Below, piece after piece: positions 1 to 8,126 of a stretch of DNA of 64,000 bases (its first letter is position 1; the number at the start of each line of letters is the position of its first letter). The stretch is from positions 36,522 through 100,521 of the forward strand of contig NZ_JAWLHG010000018.1 of NCBI RefSeq assembly GCF_041690465.1, written 5' to 3'. A model generated the notes under the pieces. It did no database searches and had not been told where the DNA came from. It worked only from the letters and a program-made list of their open reading frames with translations. This DNA is from Falsiroseomonas sp041690465 (lineage in GTDB: Bacteria > Pseudomonadota > Alphaproteobacteria > Acetobacterales > Acetobacteraceae). The position numbers and the translations under genes are program-made.

Positions 1-543
1 ATGTGCGCTGTCGATCTGCCCCTCCACCACCTGCGCCCAGTTGCAATCCACGCGCGCCGTGCCGATCGAAACCCGCGTCTCCGGCCTCGGCGCGAAGGGC
101 GGTGGCTCGAAGGCCGGCATGGTGGCGCGGTCACCCAGCCAGGCCCAGACGAAGCCGCCGGCCTCCTCGGTCGGGTAGGCGACATGGCGGAACTTCGCCG
201 CCGCGCAGGCCTCGGGCGGCTCGGAGGGCATCTCCAGCACGTTGCCCTCCGCATCCACCTTCCATCCGTGATAGAGGCAGCGCAGCCCGCCTTCCTCGTT
301 GCGGCCATAGACCAGCGAGGCCTTGCGGTGGGGGCAGAACTCCCCGACCAGGCCGATGCGTCCTTCGGCATCGCGATAGGCGACCAGCTTTTCGCCCAGG
401 ATCTCCACGCGGACGGGCTTGCCCTCCGGCTCCTCCACCTCCTCCGAGAGGCAGACGGGCAGCCAGTGCTGGCGCATGAAGCGGCCCATCGGCGCGTCGC
501 CCTCGACGCGGCAGAGTAGTTGGTTCTCCGCATGGCTGAGCAT
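1..543 (-). CDS. Rieske [2Fe-2S] aromatic ring-hydroxylating oxygenase, alpha subunit (partial, N-terminal 181 aa)
   Basis: The gene begins with ATG at 543, preceded by GGGAGGA at a good distance, and runs off the left edge. The visible 181 residues contain a complete Rieske site: C70-x-H72 and C89-x-x-H92, separated by 16 residues and ending in CLYHGW. The N-terminus (ENQLLCRVEGDAPMG, then a short HWLP motif) has the style of phthalate 4,5-dioxygenase oxygenases (Pht3/OphA2). The mononuclear iron domain lies outside the window. It diverges from a phthalate-dioxygenase-reductase-like gene at 678, its likely electron donor. The substrate class (aromatic carboxylate) is inferred from the neighbours; other Rieske demethylases share this N-terminus. 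Confidence 0.9.
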   Translation of the reverse strand, partial: MLSHAENQLLCRVEGDAPMGRFMRQHWLPVCLSEEVEEPEGKPVRVEILGEKLVAYRDAEGRIGLVGEFCPHRKASLVYGRNEEGGLRCLYHGWKVDAEGNVLEMPSEPPEACAAAKFRHVAYPTEEAGGFVWAWLGDRATMPAFEPPPFAPRPETRVSIGTARVDCNWAQVVEGQIDSAH

Positions 544-578
544 GGGGGCGTCCTCCCGATCGGAACGGCGTCAGGATG

Positions 579-592
579 CTTAGGTTGCTAAG
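579..592. promoter_or_regulatory. Candidate MarR operator 1 (CTTAG-N4-CTAAG dyad)
   Basis: A 5-bp inverted repeat, CTTAG (579-583) and CTAAG (588-592), with spacer GTTG. It lies 36 bases upstream of the Rieske oxygenase start and has the same core and spacer length as the stronger dyad at 634-655. Binding by the MarR protein encoded at 3015 is inference from location and shared sequence. Confidence 0.5.
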
Positions 593-625
593 GTATGCGG
601 CCGGGCGCCGCCCCTGTCCAGGGCC

Positions 626-655
626 TTGACCCCGACACTTAGAAAGCTAAGTGTC
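626..655 (+). promoter_or_regulatory. Candidate promoter of the reductase operon overlapped by operator 2
   Basis: At 634-655 there is a perfect 9-bp inverted repeat, GACACTTAG and CTAAGTGTC, around a 4-base spacer. It contains the CTTAG-N4-CTAAG core found at 579-592. A TTGACC-like -35 (626-631) and a weak TAAGTG -10 (648-653) would place the dyad across the spacer and -10, as expected for a repressor site. The dyad is seen directly; the promoter and MarR binding are inferred. Confidence 0.55.
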
Positions 656-677
656 CGCCCGCACCAGGGGAGCGCCG

Positions 678-1646
678 ATGGACGAGGAAGCCGAGTTCCA
701 CCCGCTGCGCGTCGTCGCCGCGGAGCGCATCGCGGAAGGCATCCACCGCTTCGACCTGGCGCACCCGGAAGGCGGGGAGCTGCCGCCCTTCACACCCGGC
801 GCGCATCTGCGCCTGCGCGTGCCGAACGGCCTGGTGCGGCGCTACTCGCTCTGCGGCGACCCCGCCGATGCCCGCCTCTACAGTATCGCGGTGAAGCGCG
901 AGGAAGGCGGGCTCGGTGGTTCCGTCTCGCTCTGCGACGGCGTCCGGGCCGGCGATCTGCTGCCGGTGGCGGCGTCGCGCAACGATTTCGCGCTGTCGGG
1001 CAATCCCGTCGCGCGCGTCTTCATCGCCGGCGGCATCGGCATCACCCCGATCATGGCGATGATCCGGCACCTGCAGGCGGAGGGCCGGCCGCCCTGGAAG
1101 CTCTGGTATCTCACCCGCTCGCCGGCGCAGACGGCGTTCCTCGAGGAGCTGCGCGCGCCGGAACTGCGCGGCAAGGTGGTGGTCCACCATGACGGCGGCG
1201 ATCCCGACAAGGCGTTCGATCTCTGGCCGGTGCTGGAGCAGCCGAAAGGCCGCCACGTGCATTGCTGCGGCCCGCGCGGCCTCATGCAGGCGGTGCGCGA
1301 CATGACCGGCCACTGGCCCGCCTCGGCCGTGCACTTCGAGGACTTTGGCACCGCCGGGGGCCAGAAGCGACCCGACGACCTGCCCTTCACCGTCCGCCTC
1401 GCGCGCACCGGGCGCGCGGTCGAGGTGCCGCCCGGCACCACAGTCCTGGAGGCGCTTCACGCGGCCGGCATCGAGGTGGCGCATTCCTGCGAGAGCGGCA
1501 CATGCGGCACCTGCCGCACCGGGCTGCTCGCCGGCGTGGCCGATCATCGCGACCTCGTCCTGATGGAGCACGAGAAGGCCGCGCAGATCATGGTCTGCGT
1601 CTCCCGCGCCGCGCCGGGCACGGGAGAGCTGGTGCTCGACCTGTGA
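678..1646 (+). CDS. Phthalate-dioxygenase-reductase-like oxidoreductase (flavin/NAD, C-terminal 2Fe-2S ferredoxin)
   Basis: This 322-aa iron-sulfur flavoprotein reductase moves electrons from NAD(P)H to a Rieske oxygenase. The domain order is that of phthalate dioxygenase reductase. First comes a flavin domain with RRYSLCGDP, then an NAD-binding domain with GGIGITPI and CCGPRG. A plant-type ferredoxin domain ends the protein, with ligands C271, C276, C279 and C307 (CESGTCGTC then MVC). ATG at 678 follows AGGGGAG; an upstream GTG at 651 in the same frame lies inside the dyad and is less likely. The stop overlaps the next gene's GTG start (GTGA). Its divergent neighbour is the oxygenase it probably serves. 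Confidence 0.93.
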   Translation: MDEEAEFHPLRVVAAERIAEGIHRFDLAHPEGGELPPFTPGAHLRLRVPNGLVRRYSLCGDPADARLYSIAVKREEGGLGGSVSLCDGVRAGDLLPVAASRNDFALSGNPVARVFIAGGIGITPIMAMIRHLQAEGRPPWKLWYLTRSPAQTAFLEELRAPELRGKVVVHHDGGDPDKAFDLWPVLEQPKGRHVHCCGPRGLMQAVRDMTGHWPASAVHFEDFGTAGGQKRPDDLPFTVRLARTGRAVEVPPGTTVLEALHAAGIEVAHSCESGTCGTCRTGLLAGVADHRDLVLMEHEKAAQIMVCVSRAAPGTGELVLDL

Positions 1647-2824
1647 CGCGGCGCCTGAAGCTTGGCGTCGCCGGCCTCGGCCGCGCCTTCATGCTGATGC
1701 TGCCGACGCTCGCAGGCCATCGCCGCGTGGAGCTGGTCGCCTGCGCCGATCCGCGCCCCGAGGCCCGCGCGCGCTTCGCGCAGGACTTCCCCGGCAGCCG
1801 CGCCTACGGCGACGTCGCGGCGCTGTGCGAGGACCCGGATGTGGAGGCGATCTACATCGCCACGCCGCACCAGTTCCACGCCGCCGATGTCCTGGCCGCC
1901 TGCGCCGCAGGCAAGCACGCGCTGGTCGAGAAGCCGATGGCCGTGACCCTCGCCGAGTGCGCCGCGATGGTCGAGGCGGCGGAGCGCGCGGGCGTGCAGC
2001 TCGTCATCGGCCACAGCCACAGCCATGACGGGCCGGTGCTCGCAGCGCGGCGCATGATCGCCGCCGGCACGCATGGCCGCATGCGGATGATCTCCGCGCT
2101 GACCTTTACCGATTTCCTCTACCGCCCGCGCCGGCCCGAGGAGCTGGTGACCGCGCAGGGCGGTGGCGTGGTGTTCAGCCAGGGCGCGCACCAGGTCGAC
2201 ATCGTGCGCCTGCTCGGCGGCGGCCTGCTGCAATCGGTGCGCGCGCAATGCTTCGCCTGGGATCCGGCGCGTCCAACGGAGGGCGCCTACACCGCCTTCC
2301 TGCAATTCGCGGACGGCGCGGCCGCCACCCTCACCTACAGCGGCCATGGCCGCTTCGACACCGACGAGCTGCTCGGTTGGATCGGCGAGACCGGCCACCG
2401 CCGCGATCCCGCGGAGTACGGCGCTGCCCGCCGCGCCCTCGCCACGGTGACGGACGAGTCCGCGGCCAAGACGCGCCGCGCCTACGGGCGCGAGAGCGCT
2501 CCGCTACCGCCGCCCGGCCCGCCGGAGTTCCACAACCAGTTCGGCTTCCTGCTCGCCTGCTGCGAGCGCGCCGACCTGCGCATCACCGCGGAAGGCGTGA
2601 CGGTGTACGGCGACGACCGGCGCTGGACGGAGAACACGCCCCTGCCCCATGTCCCGCGCGCCGAGGTGCTGGACGAGCTCTGCGCCGCCGTGCTGGATGG
2701 CATTCCACCGCTGCATTCCGGCGCCTGGGGCATGGCGACGCTTGAGGCGTGCCTCGCCCTCCTGCACTCTGCGCGCGAGGGGGGCGAGGTGGTGCTGCGG
2801 CACCAGGTGGCCACGGGCGACTGA
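1643..2824 (+). CDS. Gfo/Idh/MocA-family NAD(P)-dependent oxidoreductase, Pht4-like
   Basis: A 393-aa dehydrogenase with an N-terminal Rossmann segment (GVAGLGRAF, residues 8-16), a CADP strand end and the family EKP signature at residues 96-98. In phthalate degradation a Gfo/Idh/MocA protein (Pht4) oxidises the cis-dihydrodiol made by the dioxygenase. Position directly after a PDR-type reductase supports that role, but the substrate is not proven. The GTG start at 1643 overlaps the reductase stop as GTGA, implying coupled translation. A 4,5-dihydroxyphthalate decarboxylase is not in the visible part of the cluster. Confidence 0.85.
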   Translation: MTRRLKLGVAGLGRAFMLMLPTLAGHRRVELVACADPRPEARARFAQDFPGSRAYGDVAALCEDPDVEAIYIATPHQFHAADVLAACAAGKHALVEKPMAVTLAECAAMVEAAERAGVQLVIGHSHSHDGPVLAARRMIAAGTHGRMRMISALTFTDFLYRPRRPEELVTAQGGGVVFSQGAHQVDIVRLLGGGLLQSVRAQCFAWDPARPTEGAYTAFLQFADGAAATLTYSGHGRFDTDELLGWIGETGHRRDPAEYGAARRALATVTDESAAKTRRAYGRESAPLPPPGPPEFHNQFGFLLACCERADLRITAEGVTVYGDDRRWTENTPLPHVPRAEVLDELCAAVLDGIPPLHSGAWGMATLEACLALLHSAREGGEVVLRHQVATGD

Positions 2825-2835
2825 AGGGACACGGC

Positions 2836-3018
2836 ATGCCAACGCTGCGCATCGAGGCGACCCGGGACGAAACGACCGGACTGTTCTTCCTCACCGTCTA
2901 CATGCCCGCCGACGCGACCGAGCCCTTCGTCACCACCGCCCCGCGCTACATGAGCGCCGCCGCGGCGGAGCAGGACATGATCGCGACGATCACCGCCGCC
3001 GCGAACCGCCCGCGATGA
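2836..3018 (+). CDS. Small conserved hypothetical protein (60 aa)
   Basis: A 60-residue soluble protein starting with MPTLRIEATRDE, with no signal peptide or membrane segment. ATG at 2836 has GAAGGGA upstream, 11 bases after the dehydrogenase stop. Its stop overlaps the MarR gene start (ATGA), so it is embedded in the operon and likely real. The strand-rich first half followed by an alanine-rich helix suggests a small alpha/beta fold. No function is recognised; it could be an accessory of the oxygenase system. Confidence 0.7.
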   Translation: MPTLRIEATRDETTGLFFLTVYMPADATEPFVTTAPRYMSAAAAEQDMIATITAAANRPR

Positions 3019-3473
3019 GCCCGCGGCACCGGCGCCGCGCCGCGCCGCTGCCCTTCGACGCCAGCCTGGGCTACCAGGTGCGCGAGCTGAACCGCGCCAT
3101 CCAGCGCAACCTGCAGGCCCGCATCCAGCCGCATGGTGCGACGCTCGGCGCCTGGTACTTCCTCCGCGTCCTGTGGGAGGAGGACGGGCTGACCCAGCGC
3201 GAGCTGGCAAGCCGCACCGGCATGCAGGAACCCACCGCGGTGATCGCGTTGCGCGGCATGGAACAGGCCGGCTGGATCCGCCGCGAGCCGAGTGCGGACG
3301 ATCGCCGCAAGGTCGCCATCCGCCTCACCCAGTCCGGGCGAGCCCTGCGCGAGACGCTGCTGCCCGAGGCGCATGCCGTGCTGGACGCCGCCATGCGAGA
3401 CATGACGGCGGAAGAGCGCGCCATGCTGCTTGCCCTGCTCCACCGCGCCCGCGCCAATCTCGACGCAGTCTGA
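3015..3473 (+). CDS. MarR-family transcriptional regulator
   Basis: A 152-aa winged-helix regulator. Residues about 35-105 carry the MarR DNA-binding fold: LTQRELASRTGMQEP, a recognition helix around TAVIALRGMEQAGW, and the wing signature SADDRRK. MarR proteins bind short dyads as dimers and respond to phenolic or aromatic ligands. It is last in the reductase operon, ATGA-coupled to the 60-aa gene. The two CTTAG-N4-CTAAG dyads in the divergent promoter are the obvious candidate targets, giving a self-contained substrate-responsive switch. Binding is inferred. Confidence 0.92.
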   Translation: MSPRHRRRAAPLPFDASLGYQVRELNRAIQRNLQARIQPHGATLGAWYFLRVLWEEDGLTQRELASRTGMQEPTAVIALRGMEQAGWIRREPSADDRRKVAIRLTQSGRALRETLLPEAHAVLDAAMRDMTAEERAMLLALLHRARANLDAV

Positions 3474-3496
3474 CTTCGCTCGGCGTCGGCGTTCCT

Positions 3497-3530
3497 CCTT
3501 GCCCGCGCGGCAGGCGCGGCGCGGGCAAGG
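3497..3530. terminator. Hairpin between convergent genes, probable bidirectional terminator
   Basis: A perfect 12-bp GC-rich stem (CCTTGCCCGCGC and its complement) with a 10-base loop lies between the stops of the MarR gene (+) and the binding-protein gene (-). No T tract is present on either side, so termination strength is uncertain. Confidence 0.6.
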
Positions 3531-3576
3531 GGTCCGCCAGCGCCCGACCGCAGCATGGCCGGGCGCAGGCGTGGCA

Positions 3577-5190
3577 TCAGGCGTTGACCGGCGCGATCTC
3601 CATCGCCAGCGTCCGCTCGTCGTTGCGCGGCGTCACGCGCAGGCCGCGCCGGGAGGCCCAGATGTTCACCTGGTGATGCAGCGGGATGATCGGATAGTCC
3701 GGCATCACCAGCCTCGTCGCCTCGTGATACACCTTCTCCCGCGCGGCATCGTCGATGGTGGCGAGCGCGCGATCGAGCAGCGCGTCGAATGCGGGATTGG
3801 AGTAGAGGGAGCGATTTGCCACGCCGCGCCCGCGATCGCGGTTGGCGGTCGCGATCAGTGCAGACATCGGGCTGTCCGGCTCGCCGGTGCCGGTGCCCCA
3901 GCCGAGCAGGCCGATCGAGAACTCGTTGCGCGCCGAGCGGGCGAAGAACACGTTGGAGGGCATCACGTTCACCTCCGTCCGCACGCCGACGCGCGACCAC
4001 ATCTGGGCGATCGCCTGCACGATCCGCTCGTCGTTCACATAGCGGTCGTTCGGACCGCTGAGCTTGATGCGGAACCCGTTCGGGTAGCCGGCCTCGGTCA
4101 GCAGCCGCTTCGCTGCCTCCGGATCGTAGGGATCATGCTGGATCGAGGGATCATGGCCGAACACGCCGCGCGAGAGGAACTGGCCCGATGGCGCGGCGAA
4201 GCCGCTCATGATCTGCTGGACGATGCCCTCGCGATTGATTGCCAGCGAGAGCGCACGGCGCACGCGCACATCCTTGAGCGGGCTGCGCTCGAGCTTCTCC
4301 CCATTCGGGCCGCTGACATCGGGCGTGTCGTCGCGCTGGTGGTCGAGGAACAGGTAGATGTTGCGCAGGCCCGCCTGGCTGACGATCGTCAGGCGGTTGT
4401 TCGACTGCAGCGCGCCGACGTCGCGCGTCGGCACGGAGTCGATCACATCCACATCGCCCGCGCTGAGTGCCGCGATGCGCGTCGCCTCGTTGGTGATCAT
4501 CCGATAGACCACGCGCCGCCAGGGCTGCGCCGGGCCCCACCAGGCGTCGTTGCGCTCGAACACCACGCGATCGCCAGGCATGTAGGAGACCATGCGGTAC
4601 GGGCCGGTGCCGACGGTCGCCTTGCCGCTGTTGAAATCGGCGGTCTCGGCGCCCTGCGCATGCTTGCGGCTGATCAGCGTCAGCCCGCCCATCAGCGTCG
4701 GCACCAGCGGGTTCGGCGCAGCAGTATGCATCCGGATGGTATGCGAATCCACCACCTCCAGCCGCTGGATTGGCCGCGTGTAGATGGTGAAGTTGGAGGG
4801 ACTGTTGCGCACCTGCGGCACGCGTTCGAAGGTGAACACCACGTCGTCCGCGGTGAAGGGGCTGCCGTCGTGCCAGTTCACGCCGCGCCGCAGCTTGAAC
4901 TCCCAGGTCGTCTCCGTCACCGGCCGCCAGGATTCCGCGAGTGCCGGATAGGGCCGGAAATTCTCGTCATGGTGGACCAGGCGATCGAAGATGTGCTGCG
5001 CCACCGCGCCGTTCGGCGTCAGCGCATGGAAGTGCGGATCCATCGAGCTGAAGGCGCCGCCGACCGCGATGGTCAGCGTATCGCCCCGCTGCTGCGCGCG
5101 CGCCGTGCCGGACGGCGCCAGAACCGGCGCCGCCAACGCGCTGCCCGCCGCCAGAAGCGTGCGGCGTCCAATCCCTGCACCGTTGCGCAT
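3577..5190 (-). CDS. ABC transporter substrate-binding protein, family 5 (peptide/opine/nickel type)
   Basis: A 537-aa periplasmic solute-binding protein. The N-terminus has a twin-arginine-like signal: RR at residues 9-10, a hydrophobic stretch and TARAQ at the cleavage region. The mature part carries SBP_bac_5 features such as LAESWRPVTETTWEFKLR, GVNWHDGSPFTADDV and a TGPYRMVSY segment, over the usual length. ATG at 5190 has GGGAGAGC upstream. No permease or ATPase gene lies nearby, so it is an orphan receptor here. It diverges from two amidohydrolases, suggesting the ligand is their substrate; that is inference. Confidence 0.93.
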   Translation of the reverse strand: MRNGAGIGRRTLLAAGSALAAPVLAPSGTARAQQRGDTLTIAVGGAFSSMDPHFHALTPNGAVAQHIFDRLVHHDENFRPYPALAESWRPVTETTWEFKLRRGVNWHDGSPFTADDVVFTFERVPQVRNSPSNFTIYTRPIQRLEVVDSHTIRMHTAAPNPLVPTLMGGLTLISRKHAQGAETADFNSGKATVGTGPYRMVSYMPGDRVVFERNDAWWGPAQPWRRVVYRMITNEATRIAALSAGDVDVIDSVPTRDVGALQSNNRLTIVSQAGLRNIYLFLDHQRDDTPDVSGPNGEKLERSPLKDVRVRRALSLAINREGIVQQIMSGFAAPSGQFLSRGVFGHDPSIQHDPYDPEAAKRLLTEAGYPNGFRIKLSGPNDRYVNDERIVQAIAQMWSRVGVRTEVNVMPSNVFFARSARNEFSIGLLGWGTGTGEPDSPMSALIATANRDRGRGVANRSLYSNPAFDALLDRALATIDDAAREKVYHEATRLVMPDYPIIPLHHQVNIWASRRGLRVTPRNDERTLAMEIAPVNA

Positions 5191-5275
5191 CGAAGCTCTC
5201 CCAGCTGTCTCTTGCCGCCGCCATCATGCGGTGCAGGATGGGGCGGACGCAACGGCGAGATCGGGGGACCGGGCC

Positions 5276-6658
5276 TTGGACCTGCTCATCACGGATACGG
5301 TGGTCGTCACCCAGGACGAGCAGCGGACGATCCTCGACCGCGGCGCCGTTGTCATCCGCGGCGACCGCATCGCCGCCGTCGGCCCGAGCGCGGAGTTGGA
5401 GGCCGCGCATCCCGACCTCCAGCGCCTGCCGGGCCGCGGCAAGGCGGTGCTGCCCGGCTTCATCAACAGCCACACGCATACGATCCTGACCGTGCTGCGC
5501 GCGACGGTGGAGGATTGGGCCGGCAACGCCGTCTACGGCTACATGTCGCCGGTCTCCTACACCATGACGCCGGAGGAACGGCAGGTGATGGCCGTGCTCG
5601 GCGTGCTGGAGGGTATCCGATCCGGCTGCACCATGTTCGTGGACCCGTTCCGCCACGTTCCCGACTATGCCGAGGCGATGGCCGCGACCGGTGCGCGCCT
5701 GCTGCTCTCCGAGAACTGCGCGGACGTGAACACGCTAAAGATCCGCCATGGCGACTGGTCACCCGACCCGGCCTTCGGCGAGGCATTCCTGGACCGCACC
5801 ATCGCCGGCATCGAACGCTTCCACGGCACGCATGATGGCCGCCTGCAGATCCAGATCGCCGCGCACGCCACCGACAACTGCACGCCCGCCTATCTGGAGC
5901 GCCTGACGCAGCTCGCACGCAAGCACGGCATGCCGCGCACCGTCCACCTGGCGCAGTCCATGGAGGAGGTGCGCGTGGTGCGGGAGCGCCATGGCTGCAC
6001 GCCCGCCGAATACCTGGCGCGGAACGGCTGGGCGGAGCCCGACGTGATCGCCGCGCACTGGACCTTCTGCACGGCCGACGACGTCGCGCTGCTGGCGAAG
6101 GGCGGCGTGCACTGGGCGCATTGCCCGCCCAATGCCTCCCGCCGCGGCCCGCATCCGGCACTCGCCAAGACCATCCGCAAGGCCGGCGTGAACATCGTCT
6201 TCGGCTCCGACAACATGACGGAGGACATGTTCCACGCGCTGAAGATCGGCCTCATCGTGCATCGCGGCGCGGAGGGCACGCAGGGCGTGGACCCCTCGCC
6301 CGAGCAGGTGTTCGACAGCGTCAACCGGAACGGCGCCAAGGCCATCGGGCGCCTTGCCGACATCGGCACCATCGAGGCCGGCAAGAAGGCGGACCTGACG
6401 CTGGTGAACCTGAACACGCCGGTCATGCGGCCGGTGACGAACCTCGTCGGCAACCTGGTGCATTACGGCCATCCCGGCATCGTCGAGAGCGTGATGGTGG
6501 ACGGCAACTGGGTGATGCGCGACGGCCGCATCCTGACCGTGGACGAGCCCGCTTTGCTCGCCGAGGCGCAGAACGTCACCAGGCGCGTGTGGGAACGCAT
6601 GCTCGCCGCCAACCCGGACCTGCCGCCGCCGCGTGCGATCCGCTGGCTGGACGTCTGA
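5276..6658 (+). CDS. Amidohydrolase-superfamily protein (TrzN/AtzA/cytosine-deaminase-like), first of pair
   Basis: A 460-aa metal-dependent hydrolase. The metal site shows H66-x-H68 in NSHTHT, further histidines in QIAAHATDN and VIAAHWTFC, and the catalytic aspartate in FGSDNMTEDM. A C-terminal KADLTLVNL segment returns to the small beta domain typical of the family. A TTG start at 5276 has GGGGGA eight bases upstream; an in-frame GTG at 5231 is the alternative. Members deaminate or hydrolyse N-heterocycles such as triazines, purines or hydantoin-like rings. The substrate cannot be read from the sequence. Confidence 0.88.
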   Translation: MDLLITDTVVVTQDEQRTILDRGAVVIRGDRIAAVGPSAELEAAHPDLQRLPGRGKAVLPGFINSHTHTILTVLRATVEDWAGNAVYGYMSPVSYTMTPEERQVMAVLGVLEGIRSGCTMFVDPFRHVPDYAEAMAATGARLLLSENCADVNTLKIRHGDWSPDPAFGEAFLDRTIAGIERFHGTHDGRLQIQIAAHATDNCTPAYLERLTQLARKHGMPRTVHLAQSMEEVRVVRERHGCTPAEYLARNGWAEPDVIAAHWTFCTADDVALLAKGGVHWAHCPPNASRRGPHPALAKTIRKAGVNIVFGSDNMTEDMFHALKIGLIVHRGAEGTQGVDPSPEQVFDSVNRNGAKAIGRLADIGTIEAGKKADLTLVNLNTPVMRPVTNLVGNLVHYGHPGIVESVMVDGNWVMRDGRILTVDEPALLAEAQNVTRRVWERMLAANPDLPPPRAIRWLDV

Positions 6659-6669
6659 GGGGAACGCAG

Positions 6670-8100
6670 ATGACCGACATCCTGATCGAGCACGGCACGC
6701 TCATCACCATGGACCCGGCGCGCCGGGTGATCGAGGACGGCTCAGTCGCGATCGAGGCCGGGCGCATCACCGATATCGGCCCCGCCGCCGAGCTCGCCGC
6801 GCGCCACCCGCATCCGCGCAAGCGCATCGCCGCGCAGAACCACGCCGTGCTGCCCGGCCTGATCGACGCCCACACCCATGCCGGCCACGCAATGACGCGC
6901 ACCGCCGGCGGCGGCAACAGCAAGGTGTGGTTCGACACGGTGGGGCGCATCTACATGCGCGGCACCTCGGTGGATTTCTGGCGACTCGATGCCTCGATGG
7001 CGGCCACGGAACGGCTGCGCTTCGGCACCACCACCGCAATCGTGCTGCTCGGCGGCGGCGATTCCGCCATGCGCTGCGACGAGATGCAATTCGTGGACGC
7101 GCATATGGAAGCCGTGCGGCAGGTCGGCGTGAAGGAGATCGTCGTGGTCGGCCATCCGCGCCCGCCCTTCCCCGCCACCTATTCCACCTGGCAGGGCGGG
7201 CAGGAGAGCGTCGCCAGCGTGCCCTTCACGCAGTTCCGCGACGTCTGCGCCGAGGCGGTGCGGAAATGGCATGGCGGCGCCGAGGGCCGCATCCGCGTGG
7301 CGCTGCTCTCGCCCGTGCATCACCAGTTCTCCGACCCGGCGCAGGCCGGGGCGCTCTACGCCTGCACGCGGGAGATGCGGGAGCTCTCGCGCCAACTCGG
7401 CGTGCTGTTCCACATGGACGGCCATCGCAACGGCTCCATCGCGCAGCTGCAGCGCGAGACCGGCGCGCTCGGCCCCGATGCGTCGCTCTCGCATTGCGTG
7501 GACCTGACCGAGGCCGACATCGCCGCGCTGGTCGAGACCGGGGCGGTGGTGGTGCACAATCCCTCGGCCAACTACTCCATCCGCGGCCGCTGCCCGGCGC
7601 CGGAGCTGATCGACGCGGGCGTGACGGTCGCGCTCGGCACCGATGCGCCGGCGCCTGACCGCTCGGCCGACATGTTCCGCAACATGTGGCAGTGCATGCA
7701 CTATCAACGCACGGCGAAGCGCGACGAGCAGGTGATGCCCGCCGGCAAGGTACTGGAGATGTGCACCATCGACGCTGCGAAGGGCCTCGGCCTGGACGGC
7801 GAGATCGGCTCGCTGGAAGTCGGCAAGAAGGCCGACGTGATCACGGTGGACCTGTTCAAGCCGCACATCATGCCGCTGCAGATGCCGGTCTATCGCGTCA
7901 CCTGCTTCGTGCAGGGCTCGGACGTCGCCAACGTCATCGTGGATGGGCGCGTCGTCCTGGAAGGCGGCGAGGTCCGCACCGTGGATTGGCGCGGAGTCCT
8001 TCAGGAGGTTCAGGTGGAGGCCGAGGCGATGCTCCGCCGCACCGGCCTCGGCGAGCAATTCGAGCTGCCGCCCCGCTTCTGGGGCCACACTCACTACTGA
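6670..8100 (+). CDS. Amidohydrolase-superfamily protein, second of pair
   Basis: A 476-aa amidohydrolase 11 bases after the first, probably co-transcribed. The metal motif is H68-x-H70 in DAHTHAG, with HMDGHRNG, VVHNPSANYS and the metal aspartate in LGTDAPAPD. KKADVITVDL near the C-terminus is the family's return to the beta-sandwich. It is related to but clearly divergent from the upstream protein, so the two probably act on different bonds or successive intermediates. Its gene converges on the PhoX-like gene at 8127. The substrate is unknown. Confidence 0.88.
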   Translation: MTDILIEHGTLITMDPARRVIEDGSVAIEAGRITDIGPAAELAARHPHPRKRIAAQNHAVLPGLIDAHTHAGHAMTRTAGGGNSKVWFDTVGRIYMRGTSVDFWRLDASMAATERLRFGTTTAIVLLGGGDSAMRCDEMQFVDAHMEAVRQVGVKEIVVVGHPRPPFPATYSTWQGGQESVASVPFTQFRDVCAEAVRKWHGGAEGRIRVALLSPVHHQFSDPAQAGALYACTREMRELSRQLGVLFHMDGHRNGSIAQLQRETGALGPDASLSHCVDLTEADIAALVETGAVVVHNPSANYSIRGRCPAPELIDAGVTVALGTDAPAPDRSADMFRNMWQCMHYQRTAKRDEQVMPAGKVLEMCTIDAAKGLGLDGEIGSLEVGKKADVITVDLFKPHIMPLQMPVYRVTCFVQGSDVANVIVDGRVVLEGGEVRTVDWRGVLQEVQVEAEAMLRRTGLGEQFELPPRFWGHTHY

Positions 8101-8126
8101 GCAGCCACTACCGAGCAGCGAAGGGT

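Noticed and set aside
3430..5835. A very long + strand open frame opposite the binding-protein gene.
   Set aside because: It is an artefact of high GC: the minus-strand gene has clear signal peptide, motifs and ribosome binding site, and the + frame product is low-complexity His/Arg/Ala.
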